Source: an uncultured Lachnospiraceae bacterium (lineage in GTDB: Bacteria > Bacillota > Clostridia > Lachnospirales > Lachnospiraceae). Taken from it: a DNA stretch of 64,000 nucleotides. The position numbers were made by a program, and so were the translations under genes. Below are positions 24,108 to 33,058 of this stretch, one piece after another. Location: NCBI GenBank assembly GCA_947626775.1, contig CANQTL010000013.1, positions 1 through 64,000 on the forward strand, read 5' to 3'. How positions within the stretch are numbered: position 1 is the stretch's first letter; every line of letters begins with the position of its first letter. Under the pieces are notes generated by a model that was not told the DNA's origin, did no database searches, and saw only the letters and a program-made list of their open reading frames with translations.

Positions 24108-24628
24108 CGGGCAGACTGACACAACTGGGGCTTTTTCTTTCGCTGGCGCTGATTCTGTCCTACGTGGAATCCCTGATCCCGTTTTCTTTCGGGATCCCGG
24201 GCATCAAGCTGGGACTGCCGAATCTGGCTGTCGTGCTGTTATTGTACGGCGGCGGAGGAAAGTCTGACGTCCGTGTGGGCGGAGGCCGCGACGCGCTGCT
24301 TGTCAATATGCTGCGCATTGTCCTGTCTGGCTTTTTGTTCAGCGGTCTGTACACGAGTCTGTATGCGCTTGCGGGGGCGCTCTGCAGCTTTGCGGCGATG
24401 CTTCTCGGAAAACGAAACCGTCGTCTTTCCGTCGTCGGCGTCAGTGTGCTGGGCGGGGTGTTCCACAATATCGGTCAGCTTGCGGCAGCTGTTGCCGTGA
24501 CACAGACGGTCTATGTCGGCTGGTATGCGCCGGCGCTGATCGCTGCGGGCACTGTGACCGGAGCGGTGCTCGGAACTGCGGCGGGAGCGCTTCTGCCTTA
24601 TCTGACAAAAACAACGGACGGGAGATAG
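24104..24628 (+). CDS. Gx-transporter/heptaprenyl diphosphate synthase component I family membrane protein
   Basis: Predicted 174-residue integral membrane protein with about five hydrophobic segments. The pattern SYVESLIPFSFGIPGIKLGLPN near the N-terminus is the Hpre_diP_synt_I family signature. In other Firmicutes the gene is next to a NusG-domain-II protein, as here, and sometimes to Rnf or FMN-transfer genes. Roles suggested include isoprenoid synthesis or transport of a small substrate, and neither is settled. It overlaps the upstream gene by 4 bases and ends 3 bases before ruvA. Confidence 0.8.
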   Translation: MTGRLTQLGLFLSLALILSYVESLIPFSFGIPGIKLGLPNLAVVLLLYGGGGKSDVRVGGGRDALLVNMLRIVLSGFLFSGLYTSLYALAGALCSFAAMLLGKRNRRLSVVGVSVLGGVFHNIGQLAAAVAVTQTVYVGWYAPALIAAGTVTGAVLGTAAGALLPYLTKTTDGR

Positions 24629-24631
24629 TTT

Positions 24632-25252
24632 ATGTACGCCTATGTAAAGGGAACACTGGAGGAAATTACGGAGGATGCGGTCGTTGTGGAGGCCGGCGGC
24701 ATCGGTTACAACATCAGGGTATCCACGACGACGGCGGAGCTTTTGCCGTCTCCTGGCAGCGAGATCAAGATCTACACCTATACGCTGGTGCGGGAGGATG
24801 CGCTGTCTCTGTACGGCTTTCTGACGCGGGACGACCTGGAGATCTTTAAGAAGCTCATCACGGTCAACGGCATCGGCCCTAAGGGAGGCCTCGCGATCCT
24901 GTCCGTGATGAGCGCGGACGCGCTCCGGTTCGCGATCATGGCGGGAGATGCGAAATCCATTGCCAAGGCGCCGGGCATCGGCAGCAAGACGGCGGAGCGT
25001 GTGATTCTGGATCTGCGCGACAAGGTATCTCTGGAAGATACGCTGAGAGGGCTTGGAGAGCCTGTCGGCGGCCCGGAAAGCGCGGCGGCCGGGGCTGGCG
25101 CAGACAATGTGATGAAGAGAGAGGCCATCGAGGCGCTGGTGGCGCTGGGATACTCCGCTTCGGACGCCACTGCCGCCGTGAAGAGGGTGGAAGTGACCGG
25201 GGATGCGACGGTGGAGAGCATCTTAAAGTCCGCGCTGAAACTGATGTTCTAG
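24632..25252 (+). CDS. ruvA: Holliday junction branch migration protein RuvA
   Basis: Predicted 206-residue protein. Domain I is the OB-fold start MYAYVKGTLEEITEDAVVVE; domain II carries the helix-hairpin-helix motifs (KKLITVNGIGPKGGLAIL and AKAPGIGSKTAERVIL); domain III at the C-terminus (EALVALGYSASDATAAV) contacts RuvB. RuvA holds the four-way junction as a tetramer. Standard length. ruvB follows 9 bases later. No ruvC is present, as is usual in Firmicutes, which use RecU or another resolvase. Confidence 0.96.
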   Translation: MYAYVKGTLEEITEDAVVVEAGGIGYNIRVSTTTAELLPSPGSEIKIYTYTLVREDALSLYGFLTRDDLEIFKKLITVNGIGPKGGLAILSVMSADALRFAIMAGDAKSIAKAPGIGSKTAERVILDLRDKVSLEDTLRGLGEPVGGPESAAAGAGADNVMKREAIEALVALGYSASDATAAVKRVEVTGDATVESILKSALKLMF

Positions 25253-25261
25253 GGGGCATAT

Positions 25262-26260
25262 ATGGCTGGCAGAATGATCGAGACCAATTTGATAGAAGAG
25301 GATATCAGGATCGAGGGTTCTCTGCGACCGCAGACGCTTAATGACTATATTGGTCAATCTAAGGTGAAAGAGAATCTGAAGATCTATATCGAGGCGGCGA
25401 AGCAGCGTCATGACGCTTTGGATCACGTGCTTTTCTACGGGCCGCCCGGACTCGGCAAGACGACGCTCGCGGGCATCATCGCCAACGAGATGGGCGTGCA
25501 CATGAAAGTGACCAGCGGGCCGGCGATCGAGAAGCCGGGAGAGATGGCGGCCATTCTCAATAATCTGCAGGAGGGAGATCTGCTCTTTGTGGACGAGATT
25601 CACAGACTGAACCGCCAGGTTGAGGAAGTGCTGTACCCCGCTATGGAGGATTACGCCATCGACATTATGATCGGCAAAGGGGCGACGGCGCGTTCCATTC
25701 GCCTGGATCTGCCGCATTTTACGCTGGTGGGAGCGACGACGAGGGCCGGGCTTCTGACTGCGCCGCTGCGCGACAGGTTTGGCGTGATCCATCGGCTGGA
25801 GTTCTATTCCGTCGAGGAGCTGCAGACAATCATCCTGCACTCCGCCGTGATACTCGGCGTGGAGATTGACAGGGAGGGCGCCATGGAACTTGCGAGAAGG
25901 AGCAGGGGAACGCCGCGTCTCGCCAACCGTATGCTCAAGAGGGTGCGGGATTTCGCTCAGGTCAAATACGACGGGATCATCACGAAAGAGGTCGCCGACA
26001 CGGCGCTGGATCTGATGGACGTGGACAAGATGGGACTCGACCATATTGACAGGAACATTCTGTGCACCATGATCGAAAAATTCAAGGGAGGGCCTGTCGG
26101 TCTGGATACGCTGGCGGCGGCCATCGGAGAGGACGCCGGGACGATAGAGGACGTGTACGAGCCCTATCTGATCAAGAACGGGTTCTTAAACAGAACGCCC
26201 CGCGGCAGAGTCGTCACGGAGCGTACCTATCGTCATTTCGGGATCGATCTGCCGGCGTAG
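25262..26260 (+). CDS. ruvB: Holliday junction DNA helicase RuvB
   Basis: Predicted 332-residue AAA+ ATPase that drives branch migration with RuvA. Walker A is GPPGLGKTT near residues 60-68, Walker B is LFVDEIH, then sensor motifs [18 protein letters not shown], and a C-terminal winged helix ending [17 protein letters not shown]. Standard length for the family. GGGGG precedes the ATG at 25262 by 7 bases. Convergent with the coiled-coil gene at 26289-27197, leaving a 28-base space without a clear terminator. Confidence 0.97.
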   Translation: MAGRMIETNLIEEDIRIEGSLRPQTLNDYIGQSKVKENLKIYIEAAKQRHDALDHVLFYGPPGLGKTTLAGIIANEMGVHMKVTSGPAIEKPGEMAAILNNLQEGDLLFVDEIHRLNRQVEEVLYPAMEDYAIDIMIGKGATARSIRLDLPHFTLVGATTRAGLLTAPLRDRFGVIHRLEFYSVEELQTIILHSAVILGVEIDREGAMELARRSRGTPRLANRMLKRVRDFAQVKYDGIITKEVADTALDLMDVDKMGLDHIDRNILCTMIEKFKGGPVGLDTLAAAIGEDAGTIEDVYEPYLIKNGFLNRTPRGRVVTERTYRHFGIDLPA

Positions 26261-26288
26261 GCCGGTGTGAGAGAAGAAGCGGTCCGCC

Positions 26289-27197
26289 TTATACCGTCAC
26301 GTCGACGGCGGTTCCGGCGGCCTCCACAGGGGCTTCCGCGACGGCTTCCACGGGGATGTCTACGCCGCCGAGCTCCAGGGATACGCCTGCGCAGGAATTG
26401 TCCTGGCCGTCGGAGCTGCCGGAGCCGTAAGAGCCGCTTCCGGCTGCTTCCTTTTCTTTCGCGAGCCTGTCGAAGAGCGCTTTGAGATATTCCATATCCG
26501 CCTTCATGATATCGTTCATCTCCTCGGAACGGTGCTTTTTCTTGAGCTGTTCCAGGTCCTGGGGTTCCATATCCTGATAGCCGGCCTGAAAGAAATCTTC
26601 CATGAACTCTTCGGATTCCAGGGCTTCCTCGAGTTCCTGTTCGATCTTTTCCAGTTCTTCTTCCAGCTCTTTGACCAGCTGTTCGCGCTCTTCCTGGCTC
26701 ATGCCAGTGGTGTCGATGATCTCGTTTTCTTTCTCCTCTTCGGTGCGCATCTCCTCGGGATCGGTCATGCCGCTCTTGCCAGTCTTCTCGATATTTTCCT
26801 CTTCCTGGAGATGTTTCAGGCGTTTCCTGGCCACCCGGGCGATCTTCTCGGCGTGGATCAGGGCGCTGTGGATCTCGGAATAGTCGTATTCGCCGCTGAT
26901 AAGCTTCATGCGCAGATCGGCGATTTGAAATTTGGTCTTGGTCACGAGCTGCTTGGCGTTGACGGAGGTTTTGGTGCGCAGGATCTGATTGGACAGCCGC
27001 TTGAAGTTATACTGCAATTTTTTGAACTTTTTCTGTCCGGATGAGGAAGTCTGCCGCTTCTTCTCCGCCCGGGTGCGGGAGGTAGAGACCGCCATCGATC
27101 CCGCGTAGGAGCCGTCTCTGTTGTACAGATCGATTTTCATGGCGCCGCTGGCCATGCTGCTGATGCTGCCGACCAGCATTCTGCCGCTTCCTGTCAT
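26289..27197 (-). CDS. Hypothetical coiled-coil protein
   Basis: Predicted 302-residue protein, no family recognised. The N-terminal 30 residues (MTGSGRMLVGSISSMASGAM) are small and hydrophobic, then comes a basic helical section (KKFKKLQYNFKRLSNQILRTK) and a long acidic coiled coil (KELEEELEKIEQELEEALES near 195-220). The C-terminus is Ala/Val-rich. The start at 27197 is uncertain: no good Shine-Dalgarno is seen, and an in-frame ATG lies at 27272. It is transcribed convergently with ruvB. No signal peptide is convincing. Similar helical proteins occur in Lachnospiraceae without assigned roles. Confidence 0.6.
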   Translation of the reverse strand: MTGSGRMLVGSISSMASGAMKIDLYNRDGSYAGSMAVSTSRTRAEKKRQTSSSGQKKFKKLQYNFKRLSNQILRTKTSVNAKQLVTKTKFQIADLRMKLISGEYDYSEIHSALIHAEKIARVARKRLKHLQEEENIEKTGKSGMTDPEEMRTEEEKENEIIDTTGMSQEEREQLVKELEEELEKIEQELEEALESEEFMEDFFQAGYQDMEPQDLEQLKKKHRSEEMNDIMKADMEYLKALFDRLAKEKEAAGSGSYGSGSSDGQDNSCAGVSLELGGVDIPVEAVAEAPVEAAGTAVDVTV

Positions 27198-27475
27198 ATC
27201 GTTCACCGTGCCTTTCCGCGCGCAGGATAAGAGGGCGCGGCTTTTCCTGTCCGCGGCCGCTTCCTGCGGCATTGCCGATATCCGTCTATTGTCATTGGAA
27301 GGGAAACCGAGCGGGAGAATGCGTTCCCGGAACGCCCGCAGATACGACGAAAAAAGACCTTATAGAGAGTCCGATCCGTGAACATGCGCGGGAAATCCGT
27401 TTCCCTTATCTATAAGCTTCTGTTTTTTATATCGGCATGCGCAGCCGTTTTATTTATAACGCCCGCATAAAAAGG
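27198..27475. other. Region without a supported gene
   Basis: The stretch between the coiled-coil gene and the zapA promoter has no ORF with a ribosome site. A 28-residue hydrophobic frame (27384-27470, plus strand) starts without a Shine-Dalgarno. The 75 bases nearest the minus-strand gene could be its longer N-terminus. Confidence 0.4.
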
Positions 27476-27504
27476 TTGAAATTCTGTTCGGGCAACTATA
27501 TAAT
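27476..27504 (+). promoter_or_regulatory. Strong sigma-A promoter of zapA
   Basis: TTGAAA at 27476-27481 and TATAAT at 27499-27504 with a 17-base spacer, about 45 bases ahead of the ribosome site of zapA. Confidence 0.75.
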
Positions 27505-27558
27505 AAATGCAGTATAGCAGATTGTGTCGTGCGGCATATTTGTATTGGAGGAACGCCC

Positions 27559-27966
27559 ATGTCAACGAAAACGGATACGGAAGTCATCATCGCCGGCAAG
27601 GTTTTTACGCTGAGCGGTTATGAGAGCGAGGAATATTTACAGAAAGTGGCCTCCTACATAAACAATAAGGTTGCGGAGTACAACAAGGTCGACAGTTTTA
27701 AGAAACAGTCGCTCGACACACAGAACGTCCTGCTGCAGCTCAACATAGCGGACGATTACTTCAAGGCCAGAAGACAGATCAGCCTGAAGGAGGAGGAACT
27801 GCAGAAGAAGGACAATGAGATCTATGATCTAAAGCACGATCTGATCGCCGCGCAGATGAAGCTGGAGAGTACGGAGAAGGCGGTCAAGACCCTGCAGGAC
27901 GAGGCGAACGAGAACGCCAAGAAAATTGTCCGTCTGGAAACGGAGTTAAAGGAACTGAAAAAATAG
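27559..27966 (+). CDS. zapA: Cell division protein ZapA
   Basis: Predicted 135-residue protein. The N-terminal head (VIIAGKVFTLSGYESEEYLQKVASYINNKV) matches ZapA, which bundles FtsZ filaments at the division ring, and the remainder is a long coiled coil (ISLKEEELQKKDNEI onwards) through which it dimerises. GGAGG lies 8 bases ahead of the ATG at 27559; an in-frame start at 27529 falls within the leader. An intrinsic terminator follows, so it is probably mostly a single-gene unit with weak read-through into the next gene. Confidence 0.88.
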   Translation: MSTKTDTEVIIAGKVFTLSGYESEEYLQKVASYINNKVAEYNKVDSFKKQSLDTQNVLLQLNIADDYFKARRQISLKEEELQKKDNEIYDLKHDLIAAQMKLESTEKAVKTLQDEANENAKKIVRLETELKELKK

Positions 27967-27978
27967 AAATTGAGAGAG

Positions 27979-28008
27979 GCCCTGTCGGAGAAATCTACAG
28001 GGCTTTTT
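27979..28008 (+). terminator. Intrinsic terminator after zapA
   Basis: GCCCTGT (27979-27985) pairs with ACAGGGC (27997-28003), followed by TTTTT. It sits 15 bases before the U32 peptidase start, so it may attenuate read-through rather than fully end the transcript. Confidence 0.65.
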
Positions 28009-28022
28009 CAAAGGGATCGTTT

Positions 28023-30272
28023 ATGAGAGATCGGGTTGAGCTTCTTGCCCCTGCCGGGAACTACGAGGCTTTTATCGGCGCTGTCAACGCCGGGGCTGAC
28101 GCCGTCTATCTGGGAGGCGACAGATTCGGGGCGAGAGCCTATGCGGATAATTTTACAACAGAAGAGATCTGCCGGGCGCTTCACACGGCGCATTTTCTGG
28201 GCAGAAAGGTCTATCTGACTGTCAACACGCTGGTGAAAGATGCGGAACTGGACGGGCTGTACGGCTGGCTTGCGCCCTTTTATGAGGCGGGGCTTGACGG
28301 TGTGATCGTGCAGGACATCGGCGTGCTGTGTCATATCAGGGAGAATTTTCCGGATCTGGCCCTGCACGCGAGCACACAGATGACGCTGACGGGAGCATAC
28401 GGCGCTTCCTTCCTGCATAAGCAGGGAGTACGGCGCATTGTTCCGGCGAGAGAACTCTCTCTGGAGGAAATCAGGACGCTCAAGGAGGAGACAGGACTGG
28501 AGATAGAGTGCTTCATTCACGGGGCGATGTGCTACAGCTATTCCGGTCAATGTCTGTTCAGCAGCATTCTGGGCGGCAGAAGCGGCAACAGAGGGCGGTG
28601 CGCGCAGCCCTGCAGACTGCCGTACCGCGTCTGCATAGACGGAGAGGAAGCGGAGGAGCCTGCTTACCCGCTCAGCCTGAAAGATATGTGCACGATAGAG
28701 TATCTTCCAAGGCTGATTGAGGCCGGCATCGATTCTTTCAAGATTGAAGGACGCATGAAAAAACCTGAGTATGCCGCCGGCGTTACGGCCATATACCGCA
28801 AGTATATCGATCTCTGTGAAGAGACGGGACCGGAGGGCTTCCGGGTGTCCCGGGAAGATATGGACATGCTGCGCAGTCTCTATATCAGGAGCGAAGTACA
28901 GAACGGCTACTACAAACGTCACAATGGCCGCGAGATGATCACGCTTCACAGGCCGGGCTACGCCGGGAGCAGCCGGCAGCTGCTCGATGAAATCGGCGCT
29001 CGCTATGTGCACAGGGCGCCGGACCGAAAACCTGTCAGGATGCATGCCGTGCTGAACGTGGGGGAAGCCGCCGTGCTTACGGTCTCGGATGAAGACGGCG
29101 TCAGTGTCTCCGTCAGCGGCGGCGTTGTGGAGAAGGCCAGGAACAGACCGCTTGAGAGGGAGGACATCGTGCGGCAGCTTGTAAAGACCGGGGACAGTCT
29201 CGTGGAGGCGGCGGAGTGCAGCGTCACGGCGCAGGGAGACGTCTTTCTGCCCGTGAGCGCGCTGAACGAGCTCAGGCGCAGAGGCGTCGAGGCATATGAA
29301 AACAGATGCATCGCATCCCGGAAGAGCGGAGTCGGGATCAACTGTTCCGGCGGAGAGAAGGGGACAGAACTTCAAAAGGATAGACTGACTGAGTCGGTCT
29401 ATAGAAACAGGCACTCTGCGGCTGTCTCGGGAAACCCGGAATGTGGAAAACGGAAGGGCGAAATCCGAAAGGATATCCTGGTCTCCACCCAGGAGCAGCT
29501 GGCTGTGGCGGTCTTACATCCCTGCCGCCGCGTCTACCTGGAGAGCGATCTTTTCATGGAGGCGCCGGAGCGGATTTCGGCGCTTATGTGCAAATATAGC
29601 GACCGCGAATACTATCTGGCGCTCCCCCGCATTCTCAGGCTGCGGGACGCCGGCTATCTAAACAGTCTCGCCGCGCGTCTGCCGGACGCCGTCGCCGGTT
29701 TTTTGATCCGCAATTACGAAGCCGCGGCTTATGTCGAAGAACTTGCGGGCGCATACGATATCGTGCCGGATGCGGGGCTGTATGTCTTCAATCGTGAAGG
29801 ACTGCGTTTCTGGGCGCGCTACGGCGGCGAATTCACGTTCCCTTACGAGTTGAATGCGGGGGAGTGCCGGGAGCTTGCCGTGCAGGCGGATCGGCTTGGC
29901 AGCGTAGGAACGCTGGTCGTGTACGGCAGGATTCCCATGATGCTCAGCGCGAACTGCGTCCGTAAGAGTGCGGGACGGTGTCCGTCGGACTTGTCCGGCG
30001 GCCGCGCGCCCGGCGGACAGGCTTATATCAGGGACAGGTACGGCGTTTATTTTCCTGTGGAAACAAACTGTGTACACTGTTATAATGTTATCTATAACTC
30101 TGTGCCGTATTCGCTGCATCTGCAGCCTGAGGACGTCCGCAGGACGGGCGCGGACATATGGCGTTATGATTTTACCGTCGAATCCGGCGAGGACTGCAGG
30201 CGGATTCTCTCGGGCGCAGACTTCCCCTATGAGAAGTATACGACCGGACATTTTAAGCGGGGCGTGGAATAG
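28023..30272 (+). CDS. U32 family peptidase, RlhA-like
   Basis: Predicted 749-residue protein. The N-terminal half is a U32 domain: it begins RVELLAPAGNYEAFIGAVNAGADAVYLGG and contains the U32 signature ECFIHGAMCYSYSGQCLFSS near residues 161-180, then a Cys-rich QPCRLPYRVC region for an iron-sulfur cluster. The long C-terminal half has further cysteines (NCVHCYN near 680) and matches the two-domain members that include E. coli RlhA, which hydroxylates C2501 of 23S rRNA. Members are often annotated as peptidases, but rRNA modification with prephenate as oxygen source is the better-supported role for RlhA. It is followed 6 bases later by an FtsW-like gene. Confidence 0.85.
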   Translation: MRDRVELLAPAGNYEAFIGAVNAGADAVYLGGDRFGARAYADNFTTEEICRALHTAHFLGRKVYLTVNTLVKDAELDGLYGWLAPFYEAGLDGVIVQDIGVLCHIRENFPDLALHASTQMTLTGAYGASFLHKQGVRRIVPARELSLEEIRTLKEETGLEIECFIHGAMCYSYSGQCLFSSILGGRSGNRGRCAQPCRLPYRVCIDGEEAEEPAYPLSLKDMCTIEYLPRLIEAGIDSFKIEGRMKKPEYAAGVTAIYRKYIDLCEETGPEGFRVSREDMDMLRSLYIRSEVQNGYYKRHNGREMITLHRPGYAGSSRQLLDEIGARYVHRAPDRKPVRMHAVLNVGEAAVLTVSDEDGVSVSVSGGVVEKARNRPLEREDIVRQLVKTGDSLVEAAECSVTAQGDVFLPVSALNELRRRGVEAYENRCIASRKSGVGINCSGGEKGTELQKDRLTESVYRNRHSAAVSGNPECGKRKGEIRKDILVSTQEQLAVAVLHPCRRVYLESDLFMEAPERISALMCKYSDREYYLALPRILRLRDAGYLNSLAARLPDAVAGFLIRNYEAAAYVEELAGAYDIVPDAGLYVFNREGLRFWARYGGEFTFPYELNAGECRELAVQADRLGSVGTLVVYGRIPMMLSANCVRKSAGRCPSDLSGGRAPGGQAYIRDRYGVYFPVETNCVHCYNVIYNSVPYSLHLQPEDVRRTGADIWRYDFTVESGEDCRRILSGADFPYEKYTTGHFKRGVE

Positions 30273-30278
30273 TTTTCT

Positions 30279-31658
30279 ATGGAATTATATATTACGGAAC
30301 TTTCAAAGTATGTCATCACACTGTTTATCGCGCTGTATACGCTGGAGTGCTTTCTCGTGTTCCGGCACCAGGAGGAAGAGCGCAGGAACGGGTGCTATAT
30401 CCGCCAGAATCTTTGGATGTTTCTGGTACATTTTTCGTGTTTCCTGGTCATCTGCTTCGAGACCGGCAAGCCGGAATATCTGCTTTTCTATGCGCTCCAG
30501 CAGATTCTGCTGTTCGCCACCATCATGCTTTTCCGCATGATATATCCGCGGGGCAACCGGCTCATCGTCAACAACATGTGCATGCTTTTGAGCATCGGCT
30601 TTGTCGTTCTGAGCAGACTTTCGTTCGAGAAGGCGATCAAACAGTTCTTTATCGTGACGATCTCCATTATCACGGGTATGCTGATCCCGTATTTTATCCG
30701 CAAACTGAAATTCTTAAAGGGTCTCACATGGGTCTATGCGGCGGTAGGTACCGCAGCGCTCGGCGTCGTGCTGATCCTTGGCGCGACGACCTACGGATCC
30801 AAGCTGTCGTACTCCATAGCTGGGCTGACGTTCCAGCCTTCGGAGTTTGTCAAGATCATTTTCGTGTTTTTCCTGGCCGGCGCGCTCTGTGAATCCCATA
30901 GTTTTCTGCAGATCGCGCTGACGGCGGCGGCTGCAGGGCTCCATGTCCTCATTCTGGTCGCGTCGAAGGATCTCGGCAGCGCGCTGATCTTTTTTGTCGT
31001 CTATGTGCTGATGGTGTTTATCGCTACGGGCAACTGGCTGTATCTGTTTCTCGGCGTCGGCGGCGGCTGCGGGGCTGCGGCCCTGGCGTACCGGTTCTTC
31101 TCCCATGTGCAGATACGCGTGCAGGCCTGGCGGGATCCGTTCAGCTGTATCGATGGTGCCGGCTATCAGATCACGCAGTCGCTCTTTGCCATCAGCAGCG
31201 GCGGCTGGTTCGGCATGGGGCTGTTTCGGGGCACGCCGGACGCCATTCCCTTTGTGGAGGCGGATTTCATATTCTCCGCGGTGGCGGAGGAGCTGGGCAT
31301 CGTATTTTCGATGTGTATGATCCTGATCTGCGTCAGCTGTTTCATCATGTTCATGAATATCTCCATGCGGCTGCAGGACAGGTTCTATCAGTTGATTGCT
31401 TTCGGGCTGGGCGTCATCTATCTGTTTCAGGTGTTTCTGACGATCGGCGGCGGCACGAAATTCATACCGATGACGGGCGTTACGCTGCCGCTCGTAAGCT
31501 ACGGAGGCAGTTCCGTACTCACGACGCTCGTGATGTTTTTCATTATCGAAGGGCTTTATATCATCAGGCAGGAAGAAGGAGCCAGACGTGACAAAAAGAA
31601 GAAGCGAAAAAGAAGAGCAAAATACCGCGAAGAGCAGACAGCGGAAGAAGAGGAATAG
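30279..31658 (+). CDS. FtsW/RodA/SpoVE-family peptidoglycan glycosyltransferase
   Basis: Predicted 459-residue SEDS membrane protein with about 12 hydrophobic segments, longer than most members (about 380-420) because of about 60 extra N-terminal residues. The conserved loops are present: SIAGLTFQPSEFVKI, SKDLGSALI, GYQITQSLFAISSGGWFGMGL, the FSAVAEELGI segment, and the terminal MTGVTLPLVSYGGSS. SEDS proteins polymerise lipid II with a partner class B PBP; the next gene, overlapping by 71 bases, is exactly that. Whether it serves division, elongation or spore cortex cannot be decided here. Confidence 0.88.
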   Translation: MELYITELSKYVITLFIALYTLECFLVFRHQEEERRNGCYIRQNLWMFLVHFSCFLVICFETGKPEYLLFYALQQILLFATIMLFRMIYPRGNRLIVNNMCMLLSIGFVVLSRLSFEKAIKQFFIVTISIITGMLIPYFIRKLKFLKGLTWVYAAVGTAALGVVLILGATTYGSKLSYSIAGLTFQPSEFVKIIFVFFLAGALCESHSFLQIALTAAAAGLHVLILVASKDLGSALIFFVVYVLMVFIATGNWLYLFLGVGGGCGAAALAYRFFSHVQIRVQAWRDPFSCIDGAGYQITQSLFAISSGGWFGMGLFRGTPDAIPFVEADFIFSAVAEELGIVFSMCMILICVSCFIMFMNISMRLQDRFYQLIAFGLGVIYLFQVFLTIGGGTKFIPMTGVTLPLVSYGGSSVLTTLVMFFIIEGLYIIRQEEGARRDKKKKRKRRAKYREEQTAEEEE

Positions 31659-33051
31659 GCAGATTATGTTCGTCACCTATCTGTCTGTCGCCGTGTTCCT
31701 CGGCATGATGGGCTATACGTGCCACTATGCCGTCACGCACAGGCAGGAGATGATCAACAACAGCTACAACGGCAGACAGGAGCTGTTTATCGCCCAGAAT
31801 ACCCGCGGAAAAATCTATGCTTCCGGCGGTCAGGTGCTGGCCGAGACGCAGACGGACGAAAAGGGGAAAGAGACGCGGGTGTATCCGTATGAGAACCTGT
31901 TCGCCCACGCGGTCGGCTACGCTTCCAAGGGACGGTTCGGCATCGAGGCACAGAGCAATTACTACCTGATCAATTCCAATGCGAGGCTTTCTGACAAAGT
32001 CGAAGACGAGATTGCCGGTGAAAAATATCCAGGCGACAACGTGTTTTCCACCCTGGACGTCGGCGTACAGGAGGTGGCCTATCAGTCGCTCGGCATCTAC
32101 AAGGGCGCCGTCATCGTCACGGAACCCCGGACGGGCCGGGTGATCGCCATGGTGTCGAAACCGGATTTTGACCCCAATCAAATCGACGAGATATGGGACG
32201 AGCTGCTCGCCGACAAGGAGAGTTCCGTGCTCTTAAACCGCGCCACGCAGGGGCTCTACCCGCCGGGATCTACCTTCAAGATTATCACGGCGCTCGAGTA
32301 TATCCGCGAGAATCCGGACACTTACGGACAGTACTCTTACCAGTGCAGCGGAAGGTTCACTCATGGAGAGGACGTCATCAACTGCTATCACGGCACGGTG
32401 CACGGCAGCGTAGACTTTACGAAATCCTTTGCGAAGTCCTGCAACTCATCGTTTGCCAACATCGGCCTGCAGCTCGACCGCACGCGGTTCGGCGATACGC
32501 TGGACAGCCTTCTGTTCAACGGCAAGCTCCCGGTATCTTTCGCGTATAATCAGAGCAGTCTGGTCATTGACAGGAATACGTCCGACTCCGACGTCATGCA
32601 GGCGGCGATCGGGCAGGGAACGATACAGATTACGCCGCTGCACATGAATATGATTACCTGTGCCGTCGCCAACGGCGGCATACTTATGAAGCCCTATCTG
32701 GTGGACTGTGTCAAGAACGCGGAGGGAACTGTCGTCAAGCAGTTTGAACCGGCCACAGGCGGACGTCTCATGTCCGAGGAAGAAGCGCAGATTCTGAATG
32801 GGCTGATGCAGGAAGTGGTCAGGAGCGGCACGGGGACAAAACTGTCCGGCCTTACCTACACGGCGGCAGGCAAGACCGGATCGGCGGAGTACAACAATGT
32901 GAAAGAGGATTCCCACGCGTGGTTCACCGGGTTTGCCCCGGCGGAAGATCCCGAGCTGTGCGTCACCGTCATCATCGAGGGAGCGGGCAGCGGCGGCGAC
33001 TATGCCGTGCCGATCGCCAGGAGAATCTTTGACGAGTACTTCGGCGTCTGA
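31588..33051 (+). CDS. Class B penicillin-binding protein, transpeptidase
   Basis: Predicted 487-residue protein: basic cytoplasmic start, one membrane anchor near 27-45, a dimerisation-type region, and a transpeptidase domain. Catalytic motifs are STFK at 228-231 (Ser228 nucleophile), SCN at 284-286, and KTG at 429-431. Shorter than PBP2/MrdA, it resembles the PbpA type that pairs with a RodA/FtsW protein. The start overlaps the SEDS gene by 71 bases, evidence of co-expression of the pair. A target of beta-lactams by family. It ends 8 bases before the stop of the opposing HD-GYP gene. Confidence 0.9.
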   Translation: MTKRRSEKEEQNTAKSRQRKKRNRQIMFVTYLSVAVFLGMMGYTCHYAVTHRQEMINNSYNGRQELFIAQNTRGKIYASGGQVLAETQTDEKGKETRVYPYENLFAHAVGYASKGRFGIEAQSNYYLINSNARLSDKVEDEIAGEKYPGDNVFSTLDVGVQEVAYQSLGIYKGAVIVTEPRTGRVIAMVSKPDFDPNQIDEIWDELLADKESSVLLNRATQGLYPPGSTFKIITALEYIRENPDTYGQYSYQCSGRFTHGEDVINCYHGTVHGSVDFTKSFAKSCNSSFANIGLQLDRTRFGDTLDSLLFNGKLPVSFAYNQSSLVIDRNTSDSDVMQAAIGQGTIQITPLHMNMITCAVANGGILMKPYLVDCVKNAEGTVVKQFEPATGGRLMSEEEAQILNGLMQEVVRSGTGTKLSGLTYTAAGKTGSAEYNNVKEDSHAWFTGFAPAEDPELCVTVIIEGAGSGGDYAVPIARRIFDEYFGV

Positions 33052-33058
33052 GCCGTCT

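Noticed and set aside
27384..27470. A 28-residue hydrophobic frame on the plus strand
   Set aside because: No Shine-Dalgarno site and no promoter; length and composition are compatible with chance.
28008..29414. A 468-codon minus-strand frame
   Set aside because: Antisense to the U32 peptidase gene, which has intact motifs and a terminator just upstream.
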